A stretch of 33,474 nt of DNA from the NCBI GenBank assembly GCA_030531495.1, contig JAUNNJ010000018.1, positions 1 to 33,474 of the forward strand, in the 5' to 3' direction. The position numbers were made by a program, and so were the translations under genes. The notes under the pieces were generated by a model. That model ran no database searches. It saw only the letters and a program-made list of their open reading frames with translations, and was not told where the DNA came from. Source of the stretch: Bacteroidales bacterium. Lineage in GTDB: Bacteria > Bacteroidota > Bacteroidia > Bacteroidales > Muribaculaceae. Of this stretch, positions 31,003-33,474 are shown piece after piece (positions within the stretch are counted from its first letter, which is position 1; every line of letters begins with the position of its first letter).

Positions 31003-31868
31003 AAATAGCACCACTACATATTGTCCTCGTTCTTGCCATCGTGGCAACCACTGCATTTGCGCAATCGTCGTCCGATCAGCGCCATATCACCCCTGTGAAG
31101 CCCAGCACCAACACCGTGCTTCGCCCAGCCAAAGGCACTAAGGAAGAGGTGGTGCAACGCTATCTGCAAGGCGACACCGCGGCGGCCAACGAAGAACTGC
31201 GCCGCGATTCGCTCAAGAGGGTGTATCCTCACTACCCTATGCTCACACAGACCACATTCGGTCTTTCGTTTGGCGATGCACTGCTCATGGCTTTCGGGCA
31301 GAAATACGGCAATTTCGGCGTGAGTGCCACACTGAACATGTGGAACCGCATCCAGCCTGAAGTGGAACTCGGCGTGGGATTTGCCAACAACACGCCTGAA
31401 GATATGAACTTCACCTACAAAGGCAAACTTGCACCATATTTCAAACTCGGTGCCAATTATAACTTCACATTCAAGAGCGAGCCAAAATATCAGGTTTATG
31501 CCGGTGTGCGTTTAGGTTTCTCTGCGTTTAAGTATGATGTGACCAATGTCACCTACACCGACCACTACTGGAACGAGTCGCAAGCATTCGAACTCAAAGG
31601 GCAAAGTTCGCACGCTATTTGGGGAGAGTTCCTCGCCGGACTGCGTGTGCAGGTGTGGAACAACCTCTCTTTCGGATGGCAAGCACGCTACCGTGGCATT
31701 TTCTCCGAGAAAAAGAACCCACAAGCCAAGCCCTGGTTTATTCCCGGCTACGGCGACCGCGACAAATCGTTTGCCTTCACCATGAGCGTGTACTACACCA
31801 TCCCACTCTCGCTCGACAAGTGGCCTAAAATCGAAGACCCAAAAGACAAAAAATCAAAAACAAAATAA
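30999..31868 (+). CDS. DUF6048-type outer-membrane barrel protein
   Basis: 289 residues: a signal peptide (MKIAPLHIVLVLAIVATTAFAQ), a polar N-terminal section (about 23-75) and a barrel-like part with alternating strands (FGLSFGDALLMAFGQKYG from about 86; KLAPYFKLGANYNFTF; YQVYAGVRLGFSAFKY; FAFTMSVYYTIPL near the end) and a lysine-rich tail. This suits DUF6048. The function is unknown. It is the third of three overlapping genes with the GT2 glycosyltransferase and the DUF6452 lipoprotein. Confidence 0.8.
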   Translation: MKIAPLHIVLVLAIVATTAFAQSSSDQRHITPVKPSTNTVLRPAKGTKEEVVQRYLQGDTAAANEELRRDSLKRVYPHYPMLTQTTFGLSFGDALLMAFGQKYGNFGVSATLNMWNRIQPEVELGVGFANNTPEDMNFTYKGKLAPYFKLGANYNFTFKSEPKYQVYAGVRLGFSAFKYDVTNVTYTDHYWNESQAFELKGQSSHAIWGEFLAGLRVQVWNNLSFGWQARYRGIFSEKKNPQAKPWFIPGYGDRDKSFAFTMSVYYTIPLSLDKWPKIEDPKDKKSKTK

Positions 31869-31967
31869 GCCCCCGCCTGTTGACGCGAAATCTCGAAACA
31901 TCGACCACTCGTCCCCCCAAAGATTCGCCCCCGCGAAAAATCGCCCCTTCGTTGACTCGTAGTCTAC

Positions 31968-32006
31968 AAAAAAAAGAAACCCGAACTCTAAATGAATCAG
32001 TTCGGG
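31968..32006 (-). terminator. Terminator downstream of the SRP RNA
   Basis: CCCGAACT (31980-31987) and AGTTCGGG (31999-32006) form a perfect 8-bp stem with an 11-base loop; on the minus strand it is followed by TTTCTTTTTTTT. It ends transcripts coming from the SRP RNA promoter. The gap 31869-31967 on the plus side is C-rich and has no gene. Confidence 0.75.
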
Positions 32007-32040
32007 CCTGGAATATATAAAAATAGTAGTTATGGACACG

Positions 32041-32142
32041 AAAAAGGGCAAGTGATCTACATCGCGCCGCTACAACCTAATACCCTTGCTTCGGTCAAGA
32101 CCTGGGGGATTCAAAGGGAGCTGGCCGTGTAGGACTTACCCG
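32041..32142 (-). ncRNA. ffs: Signal recognition particle RNA, small bacterial type
   Basis: The minus-strand transcript is about 97 nt plus a U-tail. Its ends pair (GGGUAAG with CUUGCCC). The SRP domain IV internal loop is present with CAGG on the 5' side and AGCA on the 3' side, closed by CCC/GGG below and a short apex above (UC-UUGACC-GA). The 3' half reads GCGAUGUAG, as in E. coli 4.5S RNA (GGGAUGUAG). With Ffh it targets nascent membrane and exported proteins to FtsY. A consensus promoter lies directly upstream and TTTTT follows the last pair. Confidence 0.85.
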
Positions 32143-32146
32143 ACTG

Positions 32147-32177
32147 CAAAGGTACTACTTTTTTCTAATCCCACAAA
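32147..32177 (-). promoter_or_regulatory. Consensus promoter of the SRP RNA
   Basis: On the minus strand TTTG (32177-32174), a 19-bp spacer and TACCTTTG (32154-32147) match both boxes and the exact consensus spacing. It is one of the two best promoters in the window, as expected for an abundant RNA. Confidence 0.8.
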
Positions 32178-32251
32178 ATTATCCTCCCATTTTTTAGCAA
32201 AAAAGATTATCCCAGAAAGTGCATTAGGCCATGGATTGCCCTCATCCACTT

Positions 32252-33271
32252 TTAGTTTGCCACATAGCCGCTGGCCTCAATCACCTTCTTGCCGTCGGCA
32301 GTGGTGAGGAAATCAAAGATTTTCCGGGCATTGCTACCGGTTGGCGTGTCGCTGCGTATCACAGCCACAATGGCCGACACATAAGGGTAAGTCTGATTCT
32401 GGATATATTCCCTACTTGGTGGCACACCATTGATGCTCAACGCTTTGACTTCTTCCGCCGATTCCGACATGTTAAGATAATAGTAATATGGAGAATAGCC
32501 AATACCATTAACCGAAGTCATCAAACTCAAGTATGGAGCCATCATTGAGCCACCTCGGAGTTCGGGAGCATCAATCATGGGAATGCCTTTCATAACGAGC
32601 TTTTCCATCTTCTCCTGGCTACCAGAGTTGCGATTGCGAGTAAATGCCTTGATGGGCTGGTCAGCGCCTCCCACTTCACGCCAGTTGGTGTACTTTCCAC
32701 TATAGATGCCCACCACCTGTTCATGGGTGAGATTATCGACACTGTTGGCCCTGTTTACCAAAAAGGCAAAAGAGTCGAAGGCTATAGGTTTCTCTATAAG
32801 CGTAACGCCTTTTTCCCGAGCATATTTCTGCTCGTCGTCAGAACTCTCACGCGCACTGATAATGATTTCTACCTTCCCGTCGATGAGGTTGTTGAACGAC
32901 GGATGGGTGTTGCTCTCTTTGAGCTTTGTGTACAGGGTTTGGATTTCAGTTTTGTTGGTTGAAGTATGGTAAAGGTGGAGACTGCGCGAGCCGTCTATTA
33001 GAACAAGATTCGACCCCCACCAGCACGAAAAGCCTGTGAGAGAGGCTGCAAGCATAGTGCGCAACGGCTGGGTTGAGTCTGAGCCGTCAATAATGGGAAA
33101 ATTATTCACATTGAGCCCTGGTATTCGTGCAACGGCTGGAGGAGTAATCACTTTACCATTTGGAATGACATCAGGTGTGGGTGCGGGCTCTGGCTCATTG
33201 CCGCTGCAAGAAGCGAGCAACAATAAAATTGCAATAAGAAAAGATGTGTCCTTTATAAGTAAATTTTTCAT
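32252..33271 (-). CDS. PstS-like substrate-binding lipoprotein
   Basis: 339 residues. A signal peptide with lipobox LASC (Cys at about 22) is followed by a Pro/Glu-rich linker and a type II periplasmic binding fold. Family features include FPIIDGSDSTQPL (about 58-70), DGKVEIIISARESSDDE, LTHEQVVGIYSGKYTNWREVGG and FTRNRNSGSQEKMEKLVM, all like phosphate-binding PstS and its relatives. No pstC, pstA or pstB gene is nearby, so it may bind another ligand or serve as a sensor. A 4-base gap separates it from the upstream small membrane protein gene. Confidence 0.85.
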   Translation of the reverse strand: MKNLLIKDTSFLIAILLLLASCSGNEPEPAPTPDVIPNGKVITPPAVARIPGLNVNNFPIIDGSDSTQPLRTMLAASLTGFSCWWGSNLVLIDGSRSLHLYHTSTNKTEIQTLYTKLKESNTHPSFNNLIDGKVEIIISARESSDDEQKYAREKGVTLIEKPIAFDSFAFLVNRANSVDNLTHEQVVGIYSGKYTNWREVGGADQPIKAFTRNRNSGSQEKMEKLVMKGIPMIDAPELRGGSMMAPYLSLMTSVNGIGYSPYYYYLNMSESAEEVKALSINGVPPSREYIQNQTYPYVSAIVAVIRSDTPTGSNARKIFDFLTTADGKKVIEASGYVAN

Positions 33272-33275
33272 ATTG

Positions 33276-33470
33276 TTATTGTTTTTTGTCTATTCTTTTC
33301 AATACATAGAAAAACGCAAATAGCAGTAATCCATCAAAAACATATACTAAAGGATTACTTGTGCTTGATGGTGCATCAAAACTGAACACTATCATCATTA
33401 ATACTATTGGTAATACAAAGAATATATAGGCAAATAGTATTATTTGTTTTCTAAGTTCTTTTTTACTCAT
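33276..33470 (-). CDS. Small two-helix membrane protein
   Basis: 64 residues with two hydrophobic segments (about 9-29 and 40-57), a positively charged start (MSKKELRKQ) and end (RIDKKQ), placing both termini in the cytoplasm. I recognise no family. It ends four bases before the PstS-like lipoprotein gene, so the two are probably co-transcribed. The ATG is four bases from the window edge; an upstream extension or missing operon members cannot be excluded. Confidence 0.6.
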   Translation of the reverse strand: MSKKELRKQIILFAYIFFVLPIVLMMIVFSFDAPSSTSNPLVYVFDGLLLFAFFYVLKRIDKKQ

Positions 33471-33474
33471 TACT

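Noticed and set aside
32086-32307. 73-residue frame across the SRP RNA
   Set aside because: It is read through the antisense of a structured RNA and its promoter and has no coding character.

Overview
The window looks like chromosome from a gut-type member of the order Bacteroidales, possibly Muribaculaceae or Prevotellaceae. The evidence is the uppS-bamA-ompH-ompH envelope cluster next to a PorG-like protein, a DUF4492-cydA-cydB operon, a secreted protein ending in dockerin-like repeats, many lipoproteins, and promoters of the Bacteroidetes type (-33 TTTG or TTG, about 19 bp, -7 TAnnTTTG). The family assignment is inference.

Layout. 1-300: an inverted REP/MITE-like doublet and a terminator. 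302-7145 (minus): envelope operon in transcription order DUF6242-type lipoprotein, PorG-like barrel, uppS, bamA, ompH, ompH. It joins lipid-carrier synthesis to outer-membrane protein assembly. 7485-11361 (plus): prmC, then DUF4492 protein, cydA and cydB (microaerobic respiration). 11381-13904 (minus): a patatin-like lipase translationally coupled to a Nim/PPOX-type flavoprotein, then a SRPBCC protein downstream of pyrE. 14038-15239 (plus): recX-comF.

15.2-20.4 kb is the most unusual part. An 800-residue protein that looks like a phage structural component (plus) converges on a complete-looking phage terminase large subunit (minus). Between them, behind a consensus promoter, is a structured non-coding RNA with paired ends and two terminator-like hairpins. 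No portal, capsid, integrase or lysis gene is present, so this is either a phage remnant or a domesticated pair.

20.5-23.5 kb: a secreted nucleotide pyrophosphatase/phosphodiesterase, then an AAA ATPase (DUF4143 type). The ATPase gene is flanked by two about 96% identical 110-bp direct repeats derived from the 3' end of the next gene, and it has palindromic operator-like sites and a strong Shine-Dalgarno sequence, all suggesting an inserted module. 23.5-26.3 kb (minus): an operon of four exported proteins: two lipoproteins, a six-repeat beta-flower-like protein and a YARHG-domain protein.

26.5-28.6 kb (plus): a large exported dockerin-tailed protein. 28.6-29 kb: gene-free, with an inverted repeat and a 9-bp tandem repeat. 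29.0-31.9 kb (plus): DUF4199 membrane protein, GT2 glycosyltransferase, DUF6452-type lipoprotein and DUF6048-type barrel. 32.0-32.2 kb (minus): the small SRP RNA with a textbook promoter. 32.25-33.47 kb (minus): a PstS-like lipoprotein and a small membrane protein at the window edge.

Family names are from recognition of sequence features by eye; no database search was run. Promoters, terminators and RNA folds were found by eye, without an energy calculation.
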